From the NCBI RefSeq assembly GCF_014836555.1, contig NZ_JACSQQ010000005.1, positions 103,711-167,710 on the forward strand: DNA of 64,000 nt, read 5' to 3'. The notes under the pieces are model-generated. The model did not search any database, had not been told where the DNA came from, and saw nothing but the letters and a program-made list of their open reading frames with translations. The translations under genes and the position numbers were made by a program. Positions 26,002-35,160 of the stretch are shown here, piece after piece. Source of the stretch: Oerskovia rustica (GTDB taxonomy: Bacteria > Actinomycetota > Actinomycetes > Actinomycetales > Cellulomonadaceae). Numbering within the stretch: the first letter of the stretch is position 1; every line of letters starts with the position of its first letter.

Positions 26002-27194
26002 GCCGGCCACCCGGGGCTGTGGGCCCGGGCGCCACCGAGGGCCTGGTCGAGCCGGGCGCGGGCGTGAGACCAGTCCATCTCGGCCGCGTGCGCGCGCCCG
26101 GCCTCCTGGGCGCGGACGAGCAGGGACTCGTCGTCGGCGAGCGCGGCGAGGGTCTCGGCGAGGGCGGCGACGTCGCCGGGGGGCACGAGGATCCCGGCGG
26201 TGCCGACGGCCTCGGGGATCCCGCCGATGTCGGAGGCGACGACGGCAGCGCCCGCGGCCATGCCCTCGAGCGCCGTCAGGGCGAAGGGCTCGGCCCAGCG
26301 CGAGGGGACCACGACGACGTCGGCGGTGCGCAGGACCTCACGCACCTCGCCGCGGGGGAGGAAACCCGTGAAGGTCGTCGGCACGGTCGTCCCCGCGGAG
26401 CGTCGGCGCAGGTCGCGCTCGTAGGGCGTCAGGGGGTCCGCGGCGTCGAAGCCCGCCGCACCGACCACGGTGAGCCGCACGTCGGCGCGCGCGAGGCGCC
26501 GGACCGCGTCCACGACGACGTCCACCCCCTTGTCCGGGATGGCGCGACCGACGAACACCACGTGCAGGGCGCCGCCGCGCTCCGAACGGCCCGCCGAGGG
26601 CGCGTCGCCGGTCGGCGCGTCGACCCCGTTGTGGACCACGACCACGCGGTCCCGGAGACCGGGCGGGAGCAGCGCCGTCGTCTCGTCGGCCAGGAACGCG
26701 CTCACGCACACGATGCGGTGGACCGGCCCGAGCGTGCGGGCCAGCTCGCGGTGGCCGTAGGTGCGCAGGAGCTGGTTGTGCGCGTACAGCACGGGCAGGT
26801 GCCGGTCGGCGTCGACGAGCGGGACGAGCTGGGGGGCGTTGTGCGCGAACACGTACGACGGCGGCCAGGCGGCCTGGTCGCGGACGGTCGCCGCGAATGC
26901 GCGCCGGGCGCCGTGACGGGGCAGCCCCACGCGTGAGGCGGCCGCGTCGGTGTAGCGCTCCCAACCTCGCGCCGAGGCCTGCGGGTACTCGACGACGTGC
27001 GCGCCGTCGTAGCGGTCGGGGTAGGTGCCGCGCGCCACGACGACCGACGACGGCGCGGAGCTCGGGGACGCCCCCTGCACCAGGCCGTCGACGACCGTCG
27101 GCACCGCGCTCCCGGTCCGCGGGGAGTAGTGGTCGCCGGGGGTCAGGACATGGACGTGCCCGCGCTCGGGCGGCGTCTGGTCGGACCACTTCAT
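25998..27194 (-). CDS. GT4-family glycosyltransferase
   Basis: The 398-aa GT-B enzyme starts HVHVLTPGDHYSPRTGSAVPTVVDGL and has LPVLYAHNQLLRTYG in the acceptor domain. VVFVGRAIPDKGVDVVVDA and AEPFALTALEGMAAGAAVVAS mark the donor-binding half with the E-x7-E pair. GGAGGGG sits seven bases before the ATG at 27194. It follows the ABC permease gene by 20 bp and overlaps the next gene, so it belongs to the Wzt-Wzm operon. A cytoplasmic sugar-transfer step before export is the likely role. Confidence 0.85.
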   Translation of the reverse strand: MKWSDQTPPERGHVHVLTPGDHYSPRTGSAVPTVVDGLVQGASPSSAPSSVVVARGTYPDRYDGAHVVEYPQASARGWERYTDAAASRVGLPRHGARRAFAATVRDQAAWPPSYVFAHNAPQLVPLVDADRHLPVLYAHNQLLRTYGHRELARTLGPVHRIVCVSAFLADETTALLPPGLRDRVVVVHNGVDAPTGDAPSAGRSERGGALHVVFVGRAIPDKGVDVVVDAVRRLARADVRLTVVGAAGFDAADPLTPYERDLRRRSAGTTVPTTFTGFLPRGEVREVLRTADVVVVPSRWAEPFALTALEGMAAGAAVVASDIGGIPEAVGTAGILVPPGDVAALAETLAALADDESLLVRAQEAGRAHAAEMDWSHARARLDQALGGARAHSPGWPA

Positions 27195-27214
27195 CGGGAC
27201 CCCTCCTGACCGGG

Positions 27215-28033
27215 TCAGATCACGTCGGCGAAGCCACGCTCGAGCTTCTGGAAGATCAGTGCGCCACCCGTGAAGGCGAGCCCCGACACCACGACCAGGG
27301 CGACGACCTGCCACGCCTCGGGGGCCGCCTGCCCGAGCAGCGACCAGCGGAAGCCCTCGAGCAGCCACGTGAGCGGGTTGATGTTGAAGATCCACAGCAG
27401 GTTCGCCGGGACGGCCTCCAACGAGTAGGCGACGGGGGTCGCGTACATGAGGATCTGGACGACCCAGGGCAGGGCGTACCCGACGTCGCGGTACTTGACC
27501 ATGACGGCCGAGCTCGCGACCCCGATCGCAGCGCCCAGCAGCACGGCCAGCAGCGTCCAGAACGGCAGGAGCAGGATGGGCCACCCGGGGTTGATCCCGT
27601 AGACGAACAGCAGGATCACGAACAGCCCGAACGCGACGGCGTAGTCGACGAGGACCGCGAGGATCGTCGAGAGCGGCACGAGCATGCGCGGGAAGAAGAC
27701 CTTCGACACGAGCGACTGGTTCGCCACGAGCGACGACGACGAGCGGCTCGCGACGCCGCTGAACACGTTCCACGCGAGCTGGCCCGCGAAGGCGAAGATG
27801 AAGTAGGGGACGCCGTTGCTCGGCAGGTCCGCGACCTGACCGAACACGATCGCGAAGATCCCGGCCGCGGCGAGCGGCTGCAGGATGACCCAGGCGACAC
27901 CGATCACGGTCTGCCGGTAGCGCAGCAGGACGTCGCGCCGACCGAAGCTGATCAGGACCTCGCGGGCCTCCCACAGCTCCTTGACCGACGGCAGGTCCCA
28001 CCGCCCGGGCGGGGTGATCACGGTCTTGCTCAT
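27215..28033 (-). CDS. ABC-2 permease for polysaccharide/teichoic acid export (Wzm/TagG-like)
   Basis: The 272-aa protein has six membrane segments and the N-terminal amphipathic region ISFGRRDVLLRYRQTVIGVAWVILQP that is a hallmark of Wzm/TagG/KpsM permeases. The middle includes YFIFAFAGQLAWNVFSG and VKYRDVGYALPWVVQ. It would form the channel that flips a finished undecaprenyl-linked glycan across the membrane. The ATG at 28033 lies two bases after the stop of the ATPase gene, so the two subunits are made together. Confidence 0.9.
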   Translation of the reverse strand: MSKTVITPPGRWDLPSVKELWEAREVLISFGRRDVLLRYRQTVIGVAWVILQPLAAAGIFAIVFGQVADLPSNGVPYFIFAFAGQLAWNVFSGVASRSSSSLVANQSLVSKVFFPRMLVPLSTILAVLVDYAVAFGLFVILLFVYGINPGWPILLLPFWTLLAVLLGAAIGVASSAVMVKYRDVGYALPWVVQILMYATPVAYSLEAVPANLLWIFNINPLTWLLEGFRWSLLGQAAPEAWQVVALVVVSGLAFTGGALIFQKLERGFADVI

Positions 28034-28035
28034 CG

Positions 28036-29244
28036 TCACCACCTCTCGTACTGGAAGTCGGCCAGGACCATGCCGTGGGTCAGCGCCTCGTCGGACGTGA
28101 CCTCGGGGTACGGCGGGTTGGGCAGGATCTCGAAGGCTCCCGCGCCCTCCCAGGCGTCGAGGATGCCGGTCTTGCAGACGTACAGGTCGTACGTGTACTT
28201 GCCCGGCTTGAGCCACAGGTCCTTGATGGTCAGCGCGCCGCGCTGGGGGACGCTCGGGTCGAGCCACAGGCCGACGAGGCGGGAGTCGCACTGGACGACG
28301 ATGTTCCCGTTCATGTCGTTGACGTGGCACGAGACGAAGTAGCTGCCGACCAGGTCCGGGTTGGCGCCCACCGCGAACTCGATGACCTTGTCCTCGGTGG
28401 GCTCCATGGTCTCCTCGGCGATGGTCGCCTCGGTGAAGCGGAGCTCGCCGGTGCCGGCGCGCCGGGACGCGTCCTGCTGGGCGACGTGGAAGCTCGTGAA
28501 GCTGTTGCGGTACTCCGCGAGCGCGTCCTCGACGTTGCCCGCGTAGGTGAGCTTGCCCTGGTCGAGGTAGATCGCCCGGGTGCACAACGCGGAGACGGTC
28601 TGCGCCTGGTGGCTCACGTACAGCACCGTGCGACCGTCGCGCGCGACGTCGCGCATCTTGGCGAGCGACTTGGCCTGGAACTCGGCGTCGCCGACCGCGA
28701 GGACCTCGTCGATCGCGAGGATCTCGGTCTCGAGGTGCGCCGCCACGGCGAACGCGAGGCGCACGTACATGCCCGACGAGTAGCGCTTGACCGGGGTCTC
28801 GAGGAACTTCTCGACGCCCGAGAAGTCCACGATCTCGTCGAAGCGACGCTGGATCTCCTTGCGCCGCATGCCCAGGAGCGTGCCGTTGAGGTAGACGTTC
28901 TCCCGACCTGTGAGCTCGGGGTGGAAGCCGGTGCCGACCTCGAGCAGGCTGCCGACCCGCCCGCCCAGCTCGATGCGGCCCGCCGACGGTGCGGTGATCC
29001 GGGTCAGGAGCTTGAGGAGCGTGCTCTTGCCCGCACCGTTGCGCCCGATGATGCCCAGCGCCTCGCCCCACGGGACCTCGAAGTCGACGTCCTTGAGCGC
29101 CTCGAAGTCCTCGAACTCGGGCTTGTGCAGCGGGTGCTTGACCCGGTTGATCACTGCCTCGGCAGCGGTCGTCGGCCGGAAGCCGCTCTTCGCGATGCGG
29201 TAGGACTTGCCCAGGCCCTTCACGGCAACAGCGGGATCCGCCAC
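28036..29244 (-). CDS. ABC transporter ATPase with C-terminal glycan-binding domain (Wzt-like)
   Basis: The 402-aa protein has an N-terminal ATPase of the TagH/Wzt/RfbB type (Walker A IIGRNGAGKST near residue 65, signature YSSGMYVRLAFAVA, Walker B EILAIDEVLAVGD, switch YVSHQ). Residues from about 260 to 402 form a beta-sandwich with WLKPGKYTYDLYVCKTG, matching Wzt C-terminal domains that recognise the modified non-reducing end of the glycan before export. That makes the neighbouring acyltransferases and kinase candidates for end-capping. The GTG at 29244 follows AAGGGGA. The permease gene comes next. Confidence 0.88.
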   Translation of the reverse strand: MADPAVAVKGLGKSYRIAKSGFRPTTAAEAVINRVKHPLHKPEFEDFEALKDVDFEVPWGEALGIIGRNGAGKSTLLKLLTRITAPSAGRIELGGRVGSLLEVGTGFHPELTGRENVYLNGTLLGMRRKEIQRRFDEIVDFSGVEKFLETPVKRYSSGMYVRLAFAVAAHLETEILAIDEVLAVGDAEFQAKSLAKMRDVARDGRTVLYVSHQAQTVSALCTRAIYLDQGKLTYAGNVEDALAEYRNSFTSFHVAQQDASRRAGTGELRFTEATIAEETMEPTEDKVIEFAVGANPDLVGSYFVSCHVNDMNGNIVVQCDSRLVGLWLDPSVPQRGALTIKDLWLKPGKYTYDLYVCKTGILDAWEGAGAFEILPNPPYPEVTSDEALTHGMVLADFQYERW

Positions 29245-29363
29245 GGTGTCCCCTTCGGCATGGTGTCCGCGCGATGCGGATCGAGTGGTGGTCGGAGGCG
29301 TCTCGACCGGTGAGAACCGGGCCGTCTGCGACACGGGCACACTATCAGCGGGCGCGCGCCGTA

Positions 29364-30488
29364 TCAGGGCCTGGAGCGGGTGGAATTCTCCGACAGCCAC
29401 GCGACGATCGGTGCGGTCGTGCGTTCCCACGGCAGCTCGTCCATCGCCCAGCGGTAGGTTCGTCGTCCCTCGTCGTCGGCGAGCGCCGGGTCGGGCCCCA
29501 GCCGTTCGACGAGCCAGGCGACCCACTCGTCGGTGTCGTTCGTGACGCGCGCGGGGGAGCCCGGGTGCGCGCTCGCACCGTCGGTCGTGGCGATCACGGG
29601 GCGCCCGGTCGCGAGGGCCTCGCCGAACTTGACGGGGGCGCCGACCCCCGCGCGCACGGGGACCCCGACCACGCGCGAGACCGCCGTGAGGTCGGACAGC
29701 GCGGGGACGCGCCCGAGCGCGCGGAAGCCCTCGATCTCGGCGAACCGCGCGGGGGTGCCGTTCCCCGCGACGTGCCACTCGGCGTCGGGCACGGCCTCGC
29801 GCACGCGGGGCCACACGTCCTTGGCGAACCACGCGATCCCGGCGGTGTTCGGGGTCCAGGACCAGTTGCCGAACATGCCGACGACGGGCGGCGGCGCGGC
29901 GGCAGGGGGCCGCGGCCACTCGGACTCGTCGATCCCGTGCGGGGCGACGATCCGCTGCGCGGTCCCGCCGTCCGGCAGGCGGTCGAGCTCGGCGGGCGAG
30001 CAGACGGACACGGCCGACGCGTCGCGCAGGACGCGGTCCTCGATCTGGCGGAACGTGGCGGCCTCACGGGTCCTGCCGTACCGGGACAGCCAGGGGCTCA
30101 TGACGTTGTGGACGTCGACCAGGACGGGGACGCCGAGCCTGCGCCCTGCTCCGCGCAGCAGCGCCCAGGACTCGAGGTGGGCCACGATCACCTGGTCGTA
30201 CCGACCCGAGCGCGCGCGACGGCGCGCGAGGAAGTAGCGGGTCGGGTGGGGGAGGCGCTTGTGGAGGAACGGCGCGAAGCGCTCGACGGTCGCGATCTCC
30301 CGCAGGGTCGTGTCGTCCTGGTCCCCGGCGAGCGTCATGACGTGGACCGACCAGCCCGCGCGGACCAGGGCACGGATCTGGAAGTACTGGCGTCGTTGGC
30401 CGCCCTGACCGTCGCGGTCGGGGGTCTCGTTGCTGAGCCACAGGACCGAGCCCCGGGCACGGGCGGCGTCGGGCGGGTCCGTGTCCAT
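29364..30488 (-). CDS. GT4-family glycosyltransferase
   Basis: The 374-aa protein has SVLWLSNETPDRDGQGGQRR at the N terminus (the GGxxR loop of GT4 enzymes), PVLVDVHNVMSPWLSRYGR, then VGMFGNWSWTPNTAGIAWF and a donor site APVKFGEALATGRPVIATT. It lacks the classical EGFG sequence but keeps a Glu (FGEAL) at that place, like TuaH/WecF-type relatives. The ATG at 30488 is chosen because the frame before it is not conserved; a TACGCT -10-like box lies a few bases upstream. It is divergent from the glycoside-hydrolase-like gene. Confidence 0.8.
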   Translation of the reverse strand: MDTDPPDAARARGSVLWLSNETPDRDGQGGQRRQYFQIRALVRAGWSVHVMTLAGDQDDTTLREIATVERFAPFLHKRLPHPTRYFLARRRARSGRYDQVIVAHLESWALLRGAGRRLGVPVLVDVHNVMSPWLSRYGRTREAATFRQIEDRVLRDASAVSVCSPAELDRLPDGGTAQRIVAPHGIDESEWPRPPAAAPPPVVGMFGNWSWTPNTAGIAWFAKDVWPRVREAVPDAEWHVAGNGTPARFAEIEGFRALGRVPALSDLTAVSRVVGVPVRAGVGAPVKFGEALATGRPVIATTDGASAHPGSPARVTNDTDEWVAWLVERLGPDPALADDEGRRTYRWAMDELPWERTTAPIVAWLSENSTRSRP

Positions 30489-30535
30489 GCGGTCAGCGTA
30501 GGGGATGGCCCCCTGCCCGGACGGTTCCGCGGTGG

Positions 30536-30588
30536 GGGTGAAATCCGCGGGGGATCGCCCCGCCCGACGGGGGTGCCGGACGTACGAT
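30536..30588 (+). promoter_or_regulatory. Promoter with GGGTGA element, copy 4
   Basis: GGGTGAAATC (30536-30545) is followed 37 bases later by the -10 box TACGAT (30583-30588), and the GTG start is at 30631. There is no -35-like hexamer. The element is identical over ten bases with the one upstream of the acyltransferase gene at 37316. Confidence 0.55.
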
Positions 30589-30630
30589 CGACCCTTGGCC
30601 CACCCTTCCGGGCCCGACGGGAGCACCGAC

Positions 30631-33600
30631 GTGACCGACCCGCCAGCACAGATCGACCCCACCCCCTGGTACCGACGACGCCGGGCCTGGGTGGTCGGCG
30701 TCGCGGGGACGGTCGTGGTCGTCACGGCGGCGGCGCTGGTCGTCCGCGCGGTCGGTGACGGAGCGGCCGCGGACCCCGGGGCGTCCGGGGCGCCCATGCC
30801 CACGGTCGTCAGTGCGAGCGAGCCTGGGGCGGCCCCGGTGTGCGGGTTCCCCGTGGTCGACAAGATCACGCACGACGGCGTCGACCCGGCCGACCTGGGC
30901 GGTCGCCGGGACGTCGTCGACGACGTCGCGACCCTGACGGACGGCACGGTGCTCTCGATGCGGGTCCGTGACGGGCTCGCCTACGTCCTGGAGTGGGACA
31001 GGTCGAACGCCTACCGCGTGACCCGCTACGACGTGACGACGGGCGAGGCGAAGGGCACGACGGACTTCGAGCTGCAGCTCGACGAGGGCAACGAGGCGTT
31101 CAGCCCCGAGCAGTTCGAGGTCGACGCCGACGGCGGGATCTACTTCCTCGACACGCTCATGCAGCGCCGTGACCTGGTCCGCTTCGAGCCCGACGGCACC
31201 CGGTCCTGGACGACGCACCTGCCCGAGGGCGACCAGACCGAGGGCGGGGTCCTCGACCTGTACGGCATGGCGATGTGGGACGACCTCGACGGGCGGCCCG
31301 TGATCGGGGTGCACGAGACCGAGCGCACCCTGCACCTCGTGGGGACCGACGGGAAGATCGTCGGCACGCGGGACGACTTCCCGGGCCAGGTGCTGGGACA
31401 GCTCCCGGACGGCGGGCTGGTGCTCGAGTCGTCGGGGAAGTCGGACGCGGGGGCCACCGACGACCTGACGGTCCTCGACCAGGACGGTGCCGAGGAGCTG
31501 CACCTCGGTGCGACCGCGAACGGCAGGTGGGCGTTCGCCAAGCCGTCGCAGCACTGGTTCGACTCCGTGGTCGGCGTCGCGCCGGCCCCCGACGGCGACG
31601 GGCTCGTGGTGATCGAGGACGGTCTCGGGTTCGAGCACGTGGGCGCGGACGGCGTCCGCCGCGGCGTGTGGCCCGACGCGCGCGCCGACCTCGACGCGGA
31701 CTTCACGCTCCTCGACGGGTCGCCCCTCGTGCTCGACGACGGCACGTACTACGCGCTGACGACGAGCGAGGGGGCCGTCGCGCTCACCGCCGTCACGACC
31801 GACCGCATGGCCTACCAGCTCGGCGCACCCGTGAAGTACAACGCGATCAACGACGGGTTCCTCTCGGTCATGGGCGCGGGGGCCGGGCTCGTGACGGACG
31901 AGGTCTACAACTACTTCCCGCCGGGCGAGGAGCCCGCGGTCCGCCTGAGCCTCGACGACTCGTGGGGACGCTGGGCCGACCGGTACGAGCTGCGCTTCCA
32001 GGTGCGCGGAGACCCGCGGGTGTTCGACCCGGTCGTGGGTGACGAGCAGGTCGTCGACCTCCCTGCCGACGGCGGGGACGTGCCCGTGACGCTGCCCGCC
32101 ACGCGGCCCGGGGTCTACGAGGTCGACGCGGCGCTGGTCGACCGCGAGAGCGGTGACCCGGTCTCGGGGACGTGCCTGCGCTACACGGTCGGGGCCCCCG
32201 GCGCCCCGCTCGACCTCGCCGGCCTGGCCGACGGCGCCGACTGGGGCGGGGCCTCCGTCCTGCGCGGGGTGCAGCTCGCCGACCAGCTCGGCGTGGGCAG
32301 CTTCCGCTGGCAGCTCGACTTCGGGGCGATCGTCGCCGACCCGACCGGCACCCCGAGCGCCGAAGGGTTGGTCTGGGACTCGCTCCCGAGCGCCGGCATG
32401 CCCGAGCCCGAGGAAGGGGCCGAGCCCGACCCGTTCGCCGAGCTCAAGGCCGCTGCGGCGCTCGCGGAGGCCACCGGCGTCACGCTGACGCTGCAGCTCG
32501 GGTCCGGCGGCGAGGCCGAGCGGGCCGCTGTCGACGCGGGCACCTGGGAGGGCTGGTCACGCGAGATCGTCGCGGCGATCGCTCAGGAGGCGCCGGGGAT
32601 CGTGGCCTGGCAGCCGTGGAACGAGCCCAACAACACGGGCTTCGACGACGGCGCGCAGTACGAGGAGCAGATCGGTGCGCCCTTCGCGGCCGGGGCGCGC
32701 GCGGCGTTCCCGGGCGTCCGGATCGTCGGCGGGAACACCCTGGGCATCGTGCCCGACTGGTGGGCCGCGCTCGTCGAGGCCGGCGGGTGCGCCTCGATGG
32801 ACGTCGTCGGGATCCACCCCTACACGGGCCTCAACCGCTCGTGGGAGGAGCAGGGGTTCTCGCAGCCGGGCGACGACCTGGACGCGCTGCGCGAGGCCCT
32901 CGCCCCGTGCGGGGACCTGCCCGTCTGGGACACCGAGTCCGGCTGGTGGTCCGACGGCGTCGCGAACTTCTGGGCGGGCGGCTCGGACGTCGCGCGCAAG
33001 CTGCTCTGGTACGGGTCCGAGGGGATCGACGAGTGGACGTACTTCTTCTCCGAGGGTGGCTTCGGGGAGTCGGGCAACTCGTGGTCGCTCGTCCAGTACG
33101 GCAGCTACGTCAAGCCGTCCGGGGCGGCGTTCGCCGCGACCTCGGCCCTGCTCGCCCCTTATGGGGCGCCCACTTTCGTCGAGACGGGCGCGCCCGGCAC
33201 GTTCGCGGCCTCGGCCGTGGGACCGGCGGGCGAGAAGCTGCTCGCGGTCTGGGGCGACGACCTGTCGACCACGCTGCGCGTCACGGCCGACGGCGGACCG
33301 GGCACGCTGCGGATGGTCGACCAGTACGGGGCCGAGACGAGCGTCGAGGTCGGTGCGGACGGTGCCGACCTCCCGGTCACGGGAGCGCCCGTCTTCCTCG
33401 TGGGTGCGCCGGGCCAGGCGCTCGCGGTCGAGGCCACCCGGCCGTTCGGCCCCGCCCTCCTGGCCGGGCGGCCCGTCACGGCCACCTCGACCCACGAGGA
33501 GGCCGACGCCCAGGTCGTGACGTCCGGGACGTTCGACGTGCGTGACCCGTGGCGCTCCGGTCGCCTCGCGGACGACGTCGTCGACGAGAACCCGTCGGTG

Positions 33601-33966
33601 ACCGTGACGACCGACGGGCCGCAGACGATCGACCGCATCGGTGTCGCGACGGCCGGGATCCGGTGCTGCAGCATGGGTCTGCGGGACTACACGGTCTCGG
33701 TCCAGCTGCCCGACGGCACCTGGCAGGACGTCGCCCAGCAGAAGGACCAGTTCGCGGACCGGGTCGCCGTGTTCGAGATCGACCCGGTCGAGGTCACCGC
33801 GGTGCGCGTCTCGGTGCCCATGACGACCGAGCGGGGAGTGCCCGTGCTCGCGGCGAACTACTCGGGCGTCGTGGGCGGGCTGCACCCGTCGTTCCTGCCG
33901 CTCACCACCGAGAGCGCCTACGTCGCGACCGTGAGCGCGCTCCAGGCCTGGGGCCCAGGAGCCTGA
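30631..33966 (+). CDS. Membrane-anchored glycoside-hydrolase-like protein (clan GH-A, GH39-like) with C-terminal discoidin-like domain
   Basis: The 1111-aa protein has a short basic cytoplasmic tail, one membrane helix (about residues 17-36) and a large outside part. Residues 60-430 look like a propeller or repeat domain. Residues 530-840 contain a TIM-barrel region with QPWNEPNNTG (Glu665, likely acid/base, NEP motif) and PVWDTESGWW (Glu769, likely nucleophile), as in GH39/GH5-type retaining enzymes. The end (from about 945) resembles an F5/8-type carbohydrate-binding domain. It could trim the exopolysaccharide on the cell surface. GTG 30631 is chosen: GGGAG precedes it and the membrane helix follows immediately. 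Confidence 0.75.
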   Translation: MTDPPAQIDPTPWYRRRRAWVVGVAGTVVVVTAAALVVRAVGDGAAADPGASGAPMPTVVSASEPGAAPVCGFPVVDKITHDGVDPADLGGRRDVVDDVATLTDGTVLSMRVRDGLAYVLEWDRSNAYRVTRYDVTTGEAKGTTDFELQLDEGNEAFSPEQFEVDADGGIYFLDTLMQRRDLVRFEPDGTRSWTTHLPEGDQTEGGVLDLYGMAMWDDLDGRPVIGVHETERTLHLVGTDGKIVGTRDDFPGQVLGQLPDGGLVLESSGKSDAGATDDLTVLDQDGAEELHLGATANGRWAFAKPSQHWFDSVVGVAPAPDGDGLVVIEDGLGFEHVGADGVRRGVWPDARADLDADFTLLDGSPLVLDDGTYYALTTSEGAVALTAVTTDRMAYQLGAPVKYNAINDGFLSVMGAGAGLVTDEVYNYFPPGEEPAVRLSLDDSWGRWADRYELRFQVRGDPRVFDPVVGDEQVVDLPADGGDVPVTLPATRPGVYEVDAALVDRESGDPVSGTCLRYTVGAPGAPLDLAGLADGADWGGASVLRGVQLADQLGVGSFRWQLDFGAIVADPTGTPSAEGLVWDSLPSAGMPEPEEGAEPDPFAELKAAAALAEATGVTLTLQLGSGGEAERAAVDAGTWEGWSREIVAAIAQEAPGIVAWQPWNEPNNTGFDDGAQYEEQIGAPFAAGARAAFPGVRIVGGNTLGIVPDWWAALVEAGGCASMDVVGIHPYTGLNRSWEEQGFSQPGDDLDALREALAPCGDLPVWDTESGWWSDGVANFWAGGSDVARKLLWYGSEGIDEWTYFFSEGGFGESGNSWSLVQYGSYVKPSGAAFAATSALLAPYGAPTFVETGAPGTFAASAVGPAGEKLLAVWGDDLSTTLRVTADGGPGTLRMVDQYGAETSVEVGADGADLPVTGAPVFLVGAPGQALAVEATRPFGPALLAGRPVTATSTHEEADAQVVTSGTFDVRDPWRSGRLADDVVDENPSVTVTTDGPQTIDRIGVATAGIRCCSMGLRDYTVSVQLPDGTWQDVAQQKDQFADRVAVFEIDPVEVTAVRVSVPMTTERGVPVLAANYSGVVGGLHPSFLPLTTESAYVATVSALQAWGPGA

Positions 33967-33972
33967 CCCGCG

Positions 33973-35076
33973 TCAGCGCGCGGCCACGCTCCGCCACACG
34001 GCCGCGTGCTGCGCCGCGCTGCGCTCCCACGTGAAGTCGGCCGAGCGGACCCGGCCGCGCTCGACCATGGCCGCGACCTCCGGGTCGTCCGAGAGCGCGA
34101 ACAGGGTCGCCTGGGCGATCTCGTCGGGCGTCGGGTCCACGAGCAGCCCGCCGTCGCCCACGACCTCGGGCAGCGAGCTCGTGCGTGCCGCGACCACGGG
34201 CACCCCCGCGGCCATGCCCTCGAGCGCGGGCAGACCGAAGCCCTCGTAGTGCGAGGGGACCACGACGACGGCGGCGCCCGCGACCAGACCCGGCATGACG
34301 TCGTCGGGCAGGCGGCCCACGAGGCGCGTGCCCGCGAGCGCACCGAACAGCGCGTCGCGCCGGGCGTTTCGCGGACCGCTCATGACGAGCGTCAGGTCCG
34401 GGCGGGCGCTGTGGACCAGCGGCCACGCCGCGGCGAGGCTCTCCAGGTTCTTGCGCCGCGAGGCGCCGCCCGCGTGCAGCACGTACGGGCCGGTGATGCC
34501 CAGCGCGTCGAGCGCCGCGGCGTCGAGGGGCGGGGTGTGGAAGTAACGCTCGTCGACCCCGTTGTAGGCGACGTGCGGGCGCTCGACGCCGAGCAGCTCG
34601 GCGATCTCGTCGGCGCTGAACTCGGAGACGGTGACGACGGCTGCAGCGCGCCGGGCCTCCTCGGCGGCTGCGCGCACCGGGCGGGACTCGTCGTCGAACC
34701 GCCAGGACACCACGTCCTGGATGGTCACCACGTCGCGCGTCGGGTGCGGGGGCAGCTCGAGCCCGACGCGGTGCACGACGGCGCCGCGGGGGTAGACGAC
34801 CCGGCCCGCGGCCCGGCGCAGCGCGGGTGAGGCGGTGCCGAGGCGGGAGAGCGGGAGGCGGAGCGTGCCGGGCAGGGGCGAGCGCAGGGAGCGGGCGACG
34901 GTGCGCCGCACGGTCCAGTCCTCGGCCCCTGCGGGAGCCTGTGTCGCGGTGGGTGAAACCGTGCCCGAGGAGGGTGCGGAGAGGGCTCGGGCCGCCCGGG
35001 TGGCGACCTCCTCCTGATAAACTTGCGCGCCCATGGGCACCTCAACCGCGACGGTCGCGATCACCAGCTGCGGCAT
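33973..35076 (-). CDS. GT4-family glycosyltransferase (mannosyltransferase-like)
   Basis: The 367-aa GT-B enzyme has VVHRVGLELPPHPTRDVVTIQDVVSW in the acceptor half and HAGGASRRKNLESLAAAW and SHYEGFGLPALEGMAAGVPVVAA in the donor half. The latter is a textbook EGFGLPxLEGMAxGxPV site. The start is ATG 35076, giving QLVIATVAVEVPMGAQVYQEE; the preceding minus-strand sequence has a TAGAGT -10 box. It ends six bases from the stop of the convergent hydrolase-like gene. Residues 35-60 are Ser/Thr/Ala-rich and unlike other family members. Confidence 0.85.
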   Translation of the reverse strand: MPQLVIATVAVEVPMGAQVYQEEVATRAARALSAPSSGTVSPTATQAPAGAEDWTVRRTVARSLRSPLPGTLRLPLSRLGTASPALRRAAGRVVYPRGAVVHRVGLELPPHPTRDVVTIQDVVSWRFDDESRPVRAAAEEARRAAAVVTVSEFSADEIAELLGVERPHVAYNGVDERYFHTPPLDAAALDALGITGPYVLHAGGASRRKNLESLAAAWPLVHSARPDLTLVMSGPRNARRDALFGALAGTRLVGRLPDDVMPGLVAGAAVVVVPSHYEGFGLPALEGMAAGVPVVAARTSSLPEVVGDGGLLVDPTPDEIAQATLFALSDDPEVAAMVERGRVRSADFTWERSAAQHAAVWRSVAAR

Positions 35077-35160
35077 GCGGGGAGTCCGTTCTCTCGCGGC
35101 ACGGGAAGAGCCCCACTCTAGCGGCGCGCGGCGCCCCGACCACGGTCTCCAGGGGGCGAA

